A DNA stretch of 64,000 bases from an uncultured Bacteroidales bacterium (GCA_902778625.1 CACYYM010000004.1:1-64000), one strand, 5' to 3'. Counted from the first letter of the stretch, positions 35,643-44,470 are shown. A program made the numbers and translations. The notes: a model not told the origin generated them from the sequence alone.

Positions 35643-36621
35643 TTTCGAGTGTATCTTCTATGATGTCCGTCATTACATCACGGATGTCCAAGCCTGCAGC
35701 ACGAACTTGCTGCGGGATGAAGCTCGTGGCAGTCATGCCTGGCGTGGTGTTTATCTCAAGGAGATTGATCTTATCGCCTGCCGTGATGATGTAGTCAATG
35801 CGGATAATGCCGTGACAGCCCAGCAGGTCGTATATCATCGAGGTCAGTTTCGAGACGCGTTCGGCAAGCCTGTCGCTGATTCGAGCAGGCGTTATCTCAT
35901 CACTTTCATTGTTGTACTTAGCAGCATAATCAAAGAACTCATTCTTCGAAACGACTTCCGTGATGGGGAACACCACGCTCTTCTGCTTTGTCTTATAGCA
36001 GCCACATGTGAGCTCGGTGCCGCCCATGAAAGCCTCCACCATCACGTCTTCGCCTTCCTTCAATGCGAGGTCGATGGCAGGGCGCAACTGCTCGATTGTC
36101 TTCACCTTAGTCGTGCCGAAGGAGGAACCGCCGCGACTGGGCTTCACGAAGCAAGGCAAGCCGATGCGGGACACGATGTCTTCGTCGCTCACCTCTTTGT
36201 CGTGACCTATCTTGACGAGGAGACTGTCGGCAACCGAAACACCAAATGCACGCATGTAATTATTGAGGACGAACTTGTCGTAAGTCATTGCCTCGACGAG
36301 GACATTGCAGGTCGAGTAAGGCATCTTTATGAGGTCGAAGTAGCCTTGCAGTTCGCCGTTCTCGCCTGGAGCGCCGTGAATGGTGATGTAGGCAAAGTCG
36401 GGATGAATGGTCTTGCCTTCCACCTCGAAGCTAAAGTCGTCTCTGTTGACTTTGCTTCGACTGCCATCAGGAAGCAAAGCCTCCCATTTGCCGGCATGAA
36501 TCTCTACCTTATATATATTATAACGTGCGGGATCGATGAACGAAGCTATGCCTTCTGCGCTACGCATACTGACATCATGTTCCGAACTATCACCGCCACA
36601 AACTATTGCTATTGTTTTCAT
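35635..36621 (-). CDS. ddl: D-alanine--D-alanine ligase
   Basis: This 328-residue ATP-grasp enzyme makes D-Ala-D-Ala for peptidoglycan. It begins KTIAIVCGGDSSEHDVSMRS, has the substrate-loop segment PSRGGSSFGT, HGAPGENGELQGYFD, and the C-terminal metal-binding INLLEINTTPGMT. Length is normal. It lies 20 bp after the pseudouridine synthase gene, within PASTA-RluD-Ddl-acyltransferase. Confidence 0.95.
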   Translation of the reverse strand: MKTIAIVCGGDSSEHDVSMRSAEGIASFIDPARYNIYKVEIHAGKWEALLPDGSRSKVNRDDFSFEVEGKTIHPDFAYITIHGAPGENGELQGYFDLIKMPYSTCNVLVEAMTYDKFVLNNYMRAFGVSVADSLLVKIGHDKEVSDEDIVSRIGLPCFVKPSRGGSSFGTTKVKTIEQLRPAIDLALKEGEDVMVEAFMGGTELTCGCYKTKQKSVVFPITEVVSKNEFFDYAAKYNNESDEITPARISDRLAERVSKLTSMIYDLLGCHGIIRIDYIITAGDKINLLEINTTPGMTATSFIPQQVRAAGLDIRDVMTDIIEDTLENA

Positions 36622-36641
36622 CGTGTTATGTTTTATGTCTT

Positions 36642-37694
36642 TTATTTGTTCTTACTATATGCTCTCCATTTGTTCAGCAAAGCTTCGAAGTCCTCGGGCA
36701 GCTCGGAGGAGAAGAACATCTCCTCGTCCGTCGTGGGATGCTTGAAGCCCAAAGTCTTTGCATGAAGCGCTTGTCGTGGGCACAAGGCAAAGCAGTTGTG
36801 GATGAATGCTTTGTAGGAAGCCGTCTGCTCGCCCCGCAGGATTTGGCAACCGCCGTAACGTTCGTCGGCAAAGAGCGGATGGCCGATGTGCCGCATGTGT
36901 GCCCTGATTTGATGCGTCCTGCCGGTCTCGAGGTGACACTCCACAAGCGTTACTGGCCCGAAGCGCTCCAAGACCTTGTAGTGCGTGATGGCGGGCTTCC
37001 CTATCTCGCCGTCCACCGGATAGACATCCATCTGCAAGCGGTCCTTTGCGTGCCTGCCTATGTTGCCCGTAATGGTGCCTTCGTCATCTGCAAAAGGTCC
37101 CCACACAAGAGCGTTATACTCGCGTCGGGTTGTATGATAGAAGAACTGCTTGCACAGGTCTGTCTTTGCCTCCGCTGTCTTTGCTATGACAAGCAAGCCG
37201 CTTGTGTCTTTGTCGATTCGATGCACGAGGCCGACAGTCGGGTCGTTCGGGTCAAAGCCCTTGTCATCGCGCAAGTGCCAAGCAAGCGCATTGACGAGCG
37301 TCCCGCTGTAGTTGCCACAACCAGGATGCACCACAAGACCTGCCGGCTTGTTGATGACGAGCAGGACTTCGTCTTCATAGACTACATCGAGCGGCAAATC
37401 CTCTGGAACGATTTCCCAATCGCGCTTGGGATGGTCGAGGACGAGCGTTATGATGTCGCCCGCCTTAACCTTGTAGTTGCTCTTGATGGGCTTGTCGTTC
37501 GCACGGATGCTTCCTGCCTCGGCTGCCTTCTGTATGCGGTTGCGACTTGTGCCGGGCATATGGTCCATGAGGAACTTGTCGACACGGACAGGATTCTGGC
37601 CCTTATCGACCTCAATGCGCCAATGCTCGTGCTCTTCTGGTTGTTCCTCTAAGAGCTCGTCATCAAGCAATATGTCTTCCTCCAGTTCGGTCAT
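36642..37694 (-). CDS. RluD-type RNA pseudouridine synthase
   Basis: This 350-residue protein has an N-terminal S4 RNA-binding domain (about 30-90) and the RluA-family catalytic motif LVHRIDKDTSGLLVIAKT with Asp near residue 155. A C-terminal extension carries HLETGRTHQIRAHM. It most likely modifies 23S rRNA like RluD, but target uridines are not determinable. An acidic N-terminal stretch (EEDILLDDELLEEQPEE) precedes the S4 domain. It starts 5 bp after the PASTA gene. Confidence 0.92.
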   Translation of the reverse strand: MTELEEDILLDDELLEEQPEEHEHWRIEVDKGQNPVRVDKFLMDHMPGTSRNRIQKAAEAGSIRANDKPIKSNYKVKAGDIITLVLDHPKRDWEIVPEDLPLDVVYEDEVLLVINKPAGLVVHPGCGNYSGTLVNALAWHLRDDKGFDPNDPTVGLVHRIDKDTSGLLVIAKTAEAKTDLCKQFFYHTTRREYNALVWGPFADDEGTITGNIGRHAKDRLQMDVYPVDGEIGKPAITHYKVLERFGPVTLVECHLETGRTHQIRAHMRHIGHPLFADERYGGCQILRGEQTASYKAFIHNCFALCPRQALHAKTLGFKHPTTDEEMFFSSELPEDFEALLNKWRAYSKNK

Positions 37695-37699
37695 CCTTC

Positions 37700-38356
37700 T
37701 TAGAAGATTTCCTCTTCGTAGCCATCCTCAGCTTCTACATCGCCACCAAGCGAGTCACCAAAGAGTTCGAACTCATCTTCGTCACTGTTTAGGTCACTAT
37801 TACCAATGACAAGTACGATAGGTATATCGCTGGGCACGCGTTCGCCTGCATAAACTTCTCTGCCATTCACTTTGAGAGCAATCACCCAATCGGGATCGCC
37901 AGGCACGAACTCCATCGGTCCGATCTTGAAGCCTAGAGCTCGTAGACGTGCCTCTGCCTCTCTGCGAGAACAATTACCCGCGATGTCTGGAATCGTGTTC
38001 ATTGGTGTCTGCTTCTGGTTGATGGTCAAGTAGATTTCCCTACCCGACTTCACCTTACTACCCGGAGCTGGCTTCTGTTCAAGCACAATGCCGGCTGGTT
38101 GCTTACGAACATAGGCAGAATCCACAACGACCGTCACAAGATTCAGTTCCTCTAGAGCATATTCGGCATCGCTAATCATCATGCCTTTCACTTCAGGCAC
38201 CTCAACACTTTCGCCGTGCTTGGTGTACCAAATCATCCACACCCAGAGACCTATACAGAGAGCAATGCCAACGAGCACCATCGCTATCAGGTTCCAATAA
38301 ACGTAGGGACCGAAAAGCTTCTTCTTGAAATCTTCCCAAGCCATAATCTTTGTCAT
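37700..38356 (-). CDS. Membrane-anchored PASTA domain protein
   Basis: This 218-residue protein has one membrane helix (about 20-42) and two extracytoplasmic PASTA domains (about 52-115, beginning VEVPEVKGMMISDAEYAL, and 116-185, beginning NTIPDIAGNCSRREAEARL). The C-terminal 25 residues are strongly acidic. There is no kinase or penicillin-binding domain. PASTA domains bind peptidoglycan or antibiotics, and linkage with ddl fits a cell-wall role. The N-terminal MTKIM allows two starts; the first is used. Confidence 0.87.
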   Translation of the reverse strand: MTKIMAWEDFKKKLFGPYVYWNLIAMVLVGIALCIGLWVWMIWYTKHGESVEVPEVKGMMISDAEYALEELNLVTVVVDSAYVRKQPAGIVLEQKPAPGSKVKSGREIYLTINQKQTPMNTIPDIAGNCSRREAEARLRALGFKIGPMEFVPGDPDWVIALKVNGREVYAGERVPSDIPIVLVIGNSDLNSDEDEFELFGDSLGGDVEAEDGYEEEIF

Positions 38357-38373
38357 TTTATATATTTACGCGA

Positions 38374-38405
38374 CAAAGGTACGAATAAGCAAGCGAAAAT
38401 CCAAA
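38374..38405 (-). promoter_or_regulatory. Promoter of the PASTA-rluD-ddl operon (within a dispersed repeat)
   Basis: On the minus strand TTTG (38405-38402) and TACCTTTG (38381-38374) are 20 bp apart and end 17 bp before the start codon. The whole block from TTTG through CGCTTGCTTATTCG to the -7 box recurs at 40250-40281. Confidence 0.8.
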
Positions 38406-38446
38406 TTTATTTGAGATTTTCCGAGCGAAAGTAACTTCGACGAAGT

Positions 38447-38477
38447 CAAAGGTACGAATAAGCAAGCAGAATACAAA
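38447..38477 (-). promoter_or_regulatory. Second promoter-like copy upstream of the PASTA operon
   Basis: On the minus strand TTTG (38477-38474) and TACCTTTG (38454-38447) are 19 bp apart, again preceded by GCTTATTCG. It is followed by the small palindrome ACTTCGACGAAGT (38434-38446). It may be a second start site or a repeat copy. Confidence 0.55.
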
Positions 38478-38549
38478 GAAAAACCAAGTTTTTCTTTTAT
38501 TATCGAGCGGGAGTACCTTCGACCCAAGGTCAAAAATAGCAATAAAAAA

Positions 38550-38585
38550 AGGAAAAGAAGTAAAGTTGCCCTTACTTCTTTTCCT
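38550..38585 (-). terminator. Intrinsic terminator of rpmH
   Basis: AGGAAAAGAAGTAA and TTACTTCTTTTCCT form a perfect 14-bp stem with an 8-nt loop. On the minus strand it is followed by TTTTTTATT. It starts 18 bp after the rpmH stop. Confidence 0.9.
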
Positions 38586-38603
38586 ATTTGATGAAACTTG
38601 TGT

Positions 38604-38759
38604 TTACTTACCGTGCCTTTCGTCTGAAACGGTGAGCTTCTTGCGACCTTTAGCGCGACGAGAAGCCAATACACGGCGACCATTAGCAGTTGTCATTCTC
38701 TGACGGAAACCGTGCTTATTGTTGCGGCGACGGTTGTGGGGTTGAAATGTTCTTTTCAT
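38604..38759 (-). CDS. rpmH: Ribosomal protein bL34
   Basis: This 51-residue protein reads [20 protein letters not shown] at its start, then [20 protein letters not shown] and a short basic end. It matches bL34 throughout, with the family core TFQP and GFRxRM. It is a single-gene unit with its own terminator and promoter. Confidence 0.97.
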   Translation of the reverse strand: MKRTFQPHNRRRNNKHGFRQRMTTANGRRVLASRRAKGRKKLTVSDERHGK

Positions 38760-38805
38760 ATCTATTTATTGCTTTATTATTATGTGCGCATTACGATTCG
38801 GGGTG

Positions 38806-38813
38806 CAAAATTA
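38806..38813 (-). promoter_or_regulatory. -7 element of rpmH
   Basis: TAATTTTG on the minus strand ends 46 bp before the rpmH start. The -33 region is a T-rich run without a clean TTTG. Confidence 0.4.
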
Positions 38814-38888
38814 AGCCTTTTTTTTCATTTACGCAAGGATTGGGCAACTTTTTTCTTTTCAACCTTTCACTTTTTCAACTTTTCTTCT

Positions 38889-38896
38889 TACCTTTG
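38889..38896 (+). promoter_or_regulatory. -7 element of efp
   Basis: TACCTTTG matches TAnnTTTG and ends 40 bp before the efp ATG. The region upstream is a pyrimidine tract of TTTTCAACC/TTTCAC type. Confidence 0.6.
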
Positions 38897-38936
38897 CAGC
38901 ACAAAATAATAGTCAATAACACTAAATAACCATTTT

Positions 38937-39500
38937 ATGATTAATTCACAGGACATCAAGAAGGGCACCTGCATCCGCATGGACGGCAAGCTCTATTTCT
39001 GCATCGACTTCCTTCACCGCAAACCCGGTAAGGGCAACACCATCATGAATGTAACCTTGAAGGACGTTGTTAACGGCGGCGTTATCGAGAAGCGCTTCAA
39101 CATCGGCGAACGCCTCGAGGACGTACGCGTAGAGCGTCGCCCCTGCCAGTTCCTTTATAAGGACGGCGACGACTTGGTATTCATGAACAACGAGACTTAC
39201 GAGCAGATTTCTATTGCTCCCGACCAGGTGAACGGCGTGAAGTTCCTCAAGGAGAGCGAAAACGTGGAAGTTGTGGTTGACGCTAGTACTGAGACTGTGC
39301 TCTATGCCGACGTTCCAGTTAAGGTTCATCTGCAAATTGTCTGGACAGAACCCGGTCTGAAGGGCGATACTGCTACCAACACTTTGAAGCCCGCTCGCGT
39401 AGAGACTGGTGCTGAGATTCGTGTGCCTCTCTTTATCGAGGAAGGCGAGACAGTGGAGGTTGACAGCCGCGACGGCAGCTATCTCGGTCGTGTGAAGTAA
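38937..39500 (+). CDS. efp: Elongation factor P
   Basis: This 187-residue protein relieves ribosome stalling at proline runs. Three beta-barrel domains are covered, with the tip loop RKPGKGN carrying Lys32, the position modified in many bacteria. The C-terminal signature EVDSRDGSYLGRVK is present. No EpmA or EpmB gene is visible nearby, so any Lys32 modification cannot be predicted here. It is followed by a strong terminator. Confidence 0.95.
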   Translation: MINSQDIKKGTCIRMDGKLYFCIDFLHRKPGKGNTIMNVTLKDVVNGGVIEKRFNIGERLEDVRVERRPCQFLYKDGDDLVFMNNETYEQISIAPDQVNGVKFLKESENVEVVVDASTETVLYADVPVKVHLQIVWTEPGLKGDTATNTLKPARVETGAEIRVPLFIEEGETVEVDSRDGSYLGRVK

Positions 39501-39537
39501 ACAGTCTCTCTCGAAAAAGGGAGATAGACAAAACAAT

Positions 39538-39565
39538 AAAGGGCTTCTGATTTCAGGAGCCCTTT
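39538..39565 (+). terminator. Terminator of efp, possibly bidirectional
   Basis: AAAGGGCTTCTG and CAGGAGCCCTTT form a 12-bp stem with one mismatch and an ATTT loop, followed by ATATATATAATAA. It sits between the convergent efp and cohesin-like genes and may serve both. Confidence 0.8.
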
Positions 39566-39589
39566 ATATATATAATAATGTATAAGAGA

Positions 39590-40216
39590 TCAACGGACGA
39601 GTTCCTTTTTGCCGTTCACGATGTTAATGCCCTTCTGCTTCTTACTCAAGCGCTGACCGGCAAGATTATAAATTGCATCTGAGTTCTCTGAGCTCTCAGA
39701 GATGTCAGAGATGTCAGTTGGGTCGTCTGTTATGAAGACATTTCCTACCACGCCGACACTGTAGAAAGCCTCTGCCTCTGTGCTGACGAGGAGCGACTCG
39801 CCAACTGTCTCTATCGTGCATTCGCCTGTAGGAGCATCTTCATCTGCCCGCACAGAGAAAGTCAGGAGCAGCCCGTCGTTACCCTTTAGCACGGCTCCGT
39901 CGATTGAACTGACAAGAAGTTTGATATTGCCGTTATCGAGAACATTGGTAAGCACCTCGTGCACGGTTGAACGATTGCGAAAGAGTGTCACCACAGGGTC
40001 GCCGCTCTCGTTCAGGACGGCAGAGAGGCCCTCCGGCAGTTGCACTTCTGCTTCGAGGCAAGTCAGGTTTGTCGAGGTGTTCCTCATGTACAGACTGATA
40101 TTCGTCGTCGTACCAGGCATAAGGATAGCGTCGTTGAAATAAAACGTATTGTCATCCTCAGCCCACGTAATGGCAGAAGCAAGCGCCAAAAGAAGGAAAA
40201 TATAGAGTTTCTTCAT
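39590..40216 (-). CDS. Small secreted cohesin-like protein with shared C-terminal tail
   Basis: This 208-residue protein has a signal peptide (about 1-19). Residues about 25-150 look like a cohesin/bacterial Ig-like beta-sandwich (NISLYMRN, LEAEVQLPEGL, GLLLTFSVRADEDAPTG), a fold that mediates protein-protein or carbohydrate contacts. A Ser/Asp/Glu-rich linker (DISDISESSENSD) leads to the tail YNLAGQRLSKKQKGINIVNG with terminal KKELVR. The same kind of tail ends the PL11 and CotH proteins. The start is ATG 40216, where the signal peptide begins. No partner dockerin protein is visible. Confidence 0.65.
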   Translation of the reverse strand: MKKLYIFLLLALASAITWAEDDNTFYFNDAILMPGTTTNISLYMRNTSTNLTCLEAEVQLPEGLSAVLNESGDPVVTLFRNRSTVHEVLTNVLDNGNIKLLVSSIDGAVLKGNDGLLLTFSVRADEDAPTGECTIETVGESLLVSTEAEAFYSVGVVGNVFITDDPTDISDISESSENSDAIYNLAGQRLSKKQKGINIVNGKKELVR

Positions 40217-40249
40217 GTAATCCATCCGTATTTTAAAACATTTGCGCCG

Positions 40250-40281
40250 CAAAGTTACGAATAAGCGAGCGAAAATCCAAA
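40250..40281 (-). promoter_or_regulatory. Promoter of the cohesin-like gene (repeat copy)
   Basis: On the minus strand TTTG (40281-40278) and TAACTTTG (40257-40250) are 20 bp apart, with CGCTCGCTTATTCG in the spacer. It is nearly identical to the PASTA promoter over more than 40 bp. Confidence 0.8.
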
Positions 40282-40361
40282 TTTATTTGAGATTTTCTGA
40301 GCGAGAGGACTCCGAGCTTGCTCGCCTGAGCACCTACGGAGCGCAAGAACTTCGACGAAGT

Positions 40362-40444
40362 CAAAGTTACAAATAAGTGAGATAAATACAAAGGAAAAGC
40401 TTGTTTTTCTTTTTCCTTTTGTATTTATCTCACTTATTCGTAAC
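40362..40444. repeat. Long inverted repeat built from two promoter-like copies
   Basis: The left arm (40366-40398) and right arm (40410-40444) are complementary over about 33 bp with one mismatch and a one-base bulge, around an 11-nt loop. Each arm contains a promoter-like block: on the minus strand TTTG-19-TAACTTTG (40392-40362), on the plus strand TTTG-19-TAACTATG (40420-40447). ACTTCGACGAAGT lies just before the left arm, as at 38434. Confidence 0.75.
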
Positions 40445-40744
40445 TATGCGCCCAAATTTATATAAATATATGTATATGAAGATGAGCAATTGGGTACGAG
40501 TTTTGCCTTCAAAAAGTTATTTTCGCTTTGCAAATGTACGAAATTTGTCCCTCACTTGCAAGAGATAAAGGAGAAAACAAAACTTCAGTGCGAAAAGACC
40601 ATCGTACGACTTGCTCGCCCGCGTGCTTACAAGTCTGTAATAAACGCCACAATAATGAACCTCCATTTAACATAATTCAAGGTGTTTGGGGTTTCATACT
40701 AGGCATCCCACTTTCTAACCTGATCAAGCCGCGTTAAAAATGAA
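40445..40744. other. Intergenic stretch without recognised gene
   Basis: This 300-bp stretch between the large inverted repeat and array 6 has short open frames but none with a ribosome binding site or family resemblance. A possible degenerate array unit (CGCGTTAA at 40730) is in register with array 6. Confidence 0.4.
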
Positions 40745-40810
40745 TTAACAACACGTTGTAGTGTGCAACACAACACTCTGTAAAACCATTTACAGCACGG
40801 AGTAAAAGAA
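40745..40810. repeat. 22-bp-period palindrome array 6 (3 units)
   Basis: Cores CACG, CACT and CACG lie at 40752, 40774 and 40796. Local palindromes are ACAACACGTTGT and TTTACAGCACGGAGTAAA. The array is directly beyond the rplT terminator. Confidence 0.65.
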
Positions 40811-40844
40811 AAGGAGAGAAACGGCGTTTGTCGTTCCTCTCCTT
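40811..40844 (-). terminator. Intrinsic terminator of the thrS-infC-rpmI-rplT operon
   Basis: AAGGAGAGAAACG and CGTTCCTCTCCTT form a 13-bp stem with one mismatch and an 8-nt loop, 34 bp after the rplT stop. On the minus strand it is followed by TTCTTTTACT. Confidence 0.8.
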
Positions 40845-40877
40845 AGTTTGATTGTAAATCTCGAAGTGCCTTGTGGC

Positions 40878-41222
40878 TTACTTCACTTTACTTACGATAG
40901 CTTTGAAAGCTTCTGGGTAGTTGACTGCGAGGTCAGCGAGCACCTTGCGGTTGATTTCGATGTCGGCCTTGTGCAGAAGACCCATCAACTGACTGTAGCT
41001 GAGACCTTCCATGCGGGCTGCGGCATTGATACGCTGAATCCAAAGTGCGCGGAAGTTGCGCTTCTTGGTACGGCGGTCGCGGAAAGCGTAGGTAAGACCC
41101 TTTTCCCAAGTGTTCTTGGCAACGGTCCAAACGTTCTTGCGGGCACCGAAGTAACCTCTGGTCAAACCCAGAATTTTCTTTCTCTTAGCTCTTGAAGCTA
41201 CATGATTTACTGATCTTGGCAT
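40878..41222 (-). CDS. rplT: Ribosomal protein bL20
   Basis: This 114-residue protein begins [20 protein letters not shown] and contains [20 protein letters not shown], the family signature. It binds 23S rRNA early in 50S assembly. It is the last gene of the operon, 62 bp after rpmI. Confidence 0.97.
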   Translation of the reverse strand: MPRSVNHVASRAKRKKILGLTRGYFGARKNVWTVAKNTWEKGLTYAFRDRRTKKRNFRALWIQRINAAARMEGLSYSQLMGLLHKADIEINRKVLADLAVNYPEAFKAIVSKVK

Positions 41223-41284
41223 AATTTTGTTTCAAGCATTCGGTTAATAACTAAAGTAAATTGATTCCTGAGTTTTTCAGAGAT

Positions 41285-41482
41285 TTAGCGGAGGCAAAGG
41301 AGGTCGCGGACCTGCTTCATGTTCTCTTTCACAACGATAGCGCTGTGGTCGAGGTTGCGCTTCTGCTTCTTTGTTTTCTTTGTCAGGATGTGGCTGTGGT
41401 AAGCGTGATGGCGCTTTACCTTGCCAGTTCCGGTGAACGTGAATCTCTTCTTCGCGCCGGAGTTAGTCTTTACTTTTGGCAT
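41285..41482 (-). CDS. rpmI: Ribosomal protein bL35
   Basis: This 65-residue basic protein begins [20 protein letters not shown] and has [20 protein letters not shown], matching bL35 over its full length. It lies 81 bp after infC. Confidence 0.97.
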   Translation of the reverse strand: MPKVKTNSGAKKRFTFTGTGKVKRHHAYHSHILTKKTKKQKRNLDHSAIVVKENMKQVRDLLCLR

Positions 41483-41563
41483 AATTGAATTTAGTTAATT
41501 ATTAATTTATTATATATGATGTGGCAACGCATATACCAGGGCGTTACGCACTATCTTTTCTCT

Positions 41564-42223
41564 TTAATCGTCGAAGTCTTCTCCCTCAACCTTCGGCCCT
41601 GTGTATTCCTTGCGAGCCTTCTGCTGAGGAGCTTTCTTCTCGCGAACGGGAACCTCTACAACTTCTTCCGTCTCATGAGGCTTCTTGGCGCCGCCTGTTT
41701 GCTTCTTGGGAGCAAGGAACATAATCATTCGCTTGCCTTCGAGCTGAGGCATTGACTCAACCTTACCGTATTCTTCGAGATCCTGAGCGAACCTGAGCAG
41801 CAGCACTTCGCCCTGCTCCTTGAAGAGGATGCTGCGGCCTTTGAAGAAGACGTAAGCCTTCACTTTGTCTCCGTCGCTGAGGAAGCCTTGGGCGTGCTTG
41901 AGCTTGAAGTTGTAGTCGTGGTCGTCGGTCTGAGGTCCGAAGCGAATCTCCTTGACGTCCACCTTGACTTGCTTTGCCTTAATCTCCTTCTGGTGCTTCT
42001 TCTGCTGGTAGATGAACTTGCTGTAGTCAATGAGTCGACACACAGGAGGCTCTACATTGGGCGAAATCTCTACGAGGTCAACGCCTTTCTGCTCAGCAAT
42101 CTGAAGCGCTGTGGAAATTGAGACGACGGAACTTGCGATGTCATCGCCAACGATACGGACTTCGCGAACGCCACGAATCTGCTCGTTGACGCGATACTGT
42201 TGTTTCAGGTTAGGTTTCTTCAT
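41564..42223 (-). CDS. infC: Translation initiation factor IF-3
   Basis: This 219-residue protein has the N-terminal domain ([17 protein letters not shown]) and the C-terminal domain ([19 protein letters not shown]). About 35 extra charged residues follow the usual C-terminus ([20 protein letters not shown]), as in other Bacteroidetes. The start codon is ATG, not the rare AUU used for self-control in enterics. It lies 25 bp after thrS. Confidence 0.95.
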   Translation of the reverse strand: MKKPNLKQQYRVNEQIRGVREVRIVGDDIASSVVSISTALQIAEQKGVDLVEISPNVEPPVCRLIDYSKFIYQQKKHQKEIKAKQVKVDVKEIRFGPQTDDHDYNFKLKHAQGFLSDGDKVKAYVFFKGRSILFKEQGEVLLLRFAQDLEEYGKVESMPQLEGKRMIMFLAPKKQTGGAKKPHETEEVVEVPVREKKAPQQKARKEYTGPKVEGEDFDD

Positions 42224-42248
42224 TAATTTTATTTAAGCGGGTGCAAAT

Positions 42249-44201
42249 TTAGCACTTTTCTGTCATTTTCCTAACTTCTTCGACGATTTTCTTTGCGAAA
42301 TCTTCATATTTCATCGTTCCCTGCTCACCTCCGCCACGTTGACGGAAGCTTACAGTGCCTTCTTCCTGCTCTTTTTCGCCTACGATGAGCATGTAGGGGA
42401 CGTGCTTGAGCTCGGTGTCGCGAATCTTGCGTCCAATCTTCTCGCTGCGGTCGTCGATGAAGGAGCGAACGTCCTGTGTGTCGAAGTATGCCTTGAGCTT
42501 CTCGGCATAGTCCTGATACTTCTCGCTGACGGGCAGGATGGCCACTTGGTCGGGCGTGAGCCAGAGGGGGAAGTGGCCCGCTGTGTGCTCAATGAGAACT
42601 GCCACAAAGCGTTCCATCGAACCGAAGGGAGCACGGTGAATCATGACGGGACGATGCTTCTGACCATCCTCGCCGACATACTCCAACTGGAAGCGCTGAG
42701 GCAACTGATAGTCCACCTGAATGGTGCCAAGCTGCCAGCGGCGACCGATGGCGTCCTTCACCATGAAGTCGAGCTTAGGACCATAGAAAGCTGCCTCGCC
42801 AAGTTCCTGACGAGCCTTCATGCCCTTCTCGGCACAAGCATCGATGATGGCCTGCTCTGCATTTGCCCAATCTTCATCACTTCCGATGTACTTCTCTTTG
42901 TCGTTAGGGTCACGAAGGGAAATCTGGACCTCAACGTTCTCGTCGCTGAAGTTGAAGGTTGCGAAGACGCGCTGGATGATGTCCATCACATTGATGAACT
43001 CCCTCTTCACCTGGTCGGGACGGCAGAAGATGTGTGCGTCGTCTTGTGTGAAGCAACGAACACGAGTCAAGCCGTGCAACTCGCCACTCTGCTCATAACG
43101 ATAGACAGTACCGAACTCTGCACAGCGGAAAGGCAGCTCCTTGTAGGAACGAGGACGGTTGGCGAATATCTCGCAGTGGTGAGGGCAGTTCATGGGCTTC
43201 AGCAAGTACTCTTCGCCCTCCTCAGGAGTCTGAATGGGCTGGAAGCTGTCCTTACCGTAGTGGTCCCAGTGACCTGATGTCTGATAGAGATTCTTGCCGC
43301 CGATGTTGGGCGTAATCACCTCCTGATAGCCATATTGCTTCTGAATCTTGCGAAGCATCTCCTGAAGGCGGAGACGGAGGTCTGTGCCTTTAGGAAGCCA
43401 GATGGGAAGACCTTTGCCCACACGCTCGCTGAACATGAAGAGTTCCATCTCCTTGCCAATCTTGCGGTGGTCGCGCTTCTTAGCTTCTTCAAGCATGACA
43501 AGATATTCATCGAGCATCTTCTTCTTGGGATAGGAGATGCCGTAGAGGCGCTGCATCTGGTCTTTTGTAGCGTCACCACGCCAGAAGGCACCTGCGATGC
43601 TCATCAGCTTGACGGCCTTGATGATACCTGTGCTGACGATGTGCGGACCTTTACAGAGGTCGGTGAAGTTGCCTTGAGTATAGGTTGTGATGCTACCGTC
43701 CTCGAGGTCCTGCTCGATGTGCTCACACTTGTAGGTCTGACCTGCAGCCTTGAACTGAGCCAAGCAGTCTGCCTTGCCCACTTCCTTGCGAACCACAGCC
43801 TCATCCTTACGGGCAAGCTCGAGCATCTTGTCCTCAATCTCCTTGAAGTCGCCTTCGCCGATTTGCTTTCCATCTGGAAGCAGCACATCATAGAAGAAGC
43901 CGTTCTCGATAGCAGGACCGAAACCGAACTGGATGCCGGGATAAAGTTCCTGCAGAGCCTCAGCAAGCAGGTGAGCACTTGTGTGCCAGAAGGCATGCTT
44001 GCCCTCTTCGTCCTCGAACTTATAGAGCTTGATGCTTGCATCCTGATTGATGGGACGATTCAGTTCTGTTGTCTCGCCATTCACGCCACAGGCCACAACG
44101 TCCTGAGCCAAACGGGGTGAAATACTCTGAGCAATCTCAAAACCTGTGACGCCATTCTCATACTCACGAACAGAGCCATCGGGGAAGGTTATCTTTACCA
44201 T
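42249..44201 (-). CDS. thrS: Threonine--tRNA ligase
   Basis: This 650-residue enzyme charges tRNA-Thr. The TGS domain occupies residues 1-60, the editing domain has [12 protein letters not shown] near residue 75, and the class II core has [13 protein letters not shown] with zinc-binding Cys and His, [13 protein letters not shown] (motif 3), and a C-terminal anticodon-binding domain. Length is normal. It begins the thrS-infC-rpmI-rplT operon. Confidence 0.96.
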   Translation of the reverse strand: MVKITFPDGSVREYENGVTGFEIAQSISPRLAQDVVACGVNGETTELNRPINQDASIKLYKFEDEEGKHAFWHTSAHLLAEALQELYPGIQFGFGPAIENGFFYDVLLPDGKQIGEGDFKEIEDKMLELARKDEAVVRKEVGKADCLAQFKAAGQTYKCEHIEQDLEDGSITTYTQGNFTDLCKGPHIVSTGIIKAVKLMSIAGAFWRGDATKDQMQRLYGISYPKKKMLDEYLVMLEEAKKRDHRKIGKEMELFMFSERVGKGLPIWLPKGTDLRLRLQEMLRKIQKQYGYQEVITPNIGGKNLYQTSGHWDHYGKDSFQPIQTPEEGEEYLLKPMNCPHHCEIFANRPRSYKELPFRCAEFGTVYRYEQSGELHGLTRVRCFTQDDAHIFCRPDQVKREFINVMDIIQRVFATFNFSDENVEVQISLRDPNDKEKYIGSDEDWANAEQAIIDACAEKGMKARQELGEAAFYGPKLDFMVKDAIGRRWQLGTIQVDYQLPQRFQLEYVGEDGQKHRPVMIHRAPFGSMERFVAVLIEHTAGHFPLWLTPDQVAILPVSEKYQDYAEKLKAYFDTQDVRSFIDDRSEKIGRKIRDTELKHVPYMLIVGEKEQEEGTVSFRQRGGGEQGTMKYEDFAKKIVEEVRKMTEKC

Positions 44202-44230
44202 TTTGTGCTTATTTTACTAATTTCAGGGCG

Positions 44231-44238
44231 CAAAGGTA
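44231..44238 (-). promoter_or_regulatory. -7 element of the thrS operon
   Basis: TACCTTTG on the minus strand ends 29 bp before the thrS ATG. The next 20 bp upstream lack a clean TTTG box (they read AAAAGTTTTTTG). Confidence 0.6.
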
Positions 44239-44404
44239 CAAAAAACTTTTCACACACGCACGAGGTAAGGCAAGTTTTTTGTCTTATTGTCCTAATTTTA
44301 TTTGTTTTGACTGTAATTTGGGGCATTTTATCCCCTTAACTAAAGTCACAGAAGAATGAAAGGAATGGCTGCAATTTACACCCACTCCCTACAGGGGGAT
44401 TTCA

Positions 44405-44470
44405 AACGCCGCGTGCGGCGTTGGCAATCTCCGCGTGCGGCGTTGGCAATCTCCGCGTGCGGCGTTTGAA
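44405..44470. repeat. 22-bp-period palindrome array 7 (3 GC-rich units)
   Basis: Units start at 44405, 44427 and 44449. The first is AACGCCGCGTGCGGCGTT, identical to the first unit of array 2; the others are ATCTCCGCGTGCGGCGTT. Spacers are GGCA, GGCA and TGAA. CCCTACAGGGGG precedes it and CCCTTGAGGGG follows. It lies 28 bp past the Ntn-hydrolase 3' end. Confidence 0.85.

Noticed and set aside
38366..38683. Minus-strand open frame of 105 codons across the rpmH terminator
   Set aside because: It overlaps rpmH, its terminator and a promoter repeat in another frame and shows no protein-like features.
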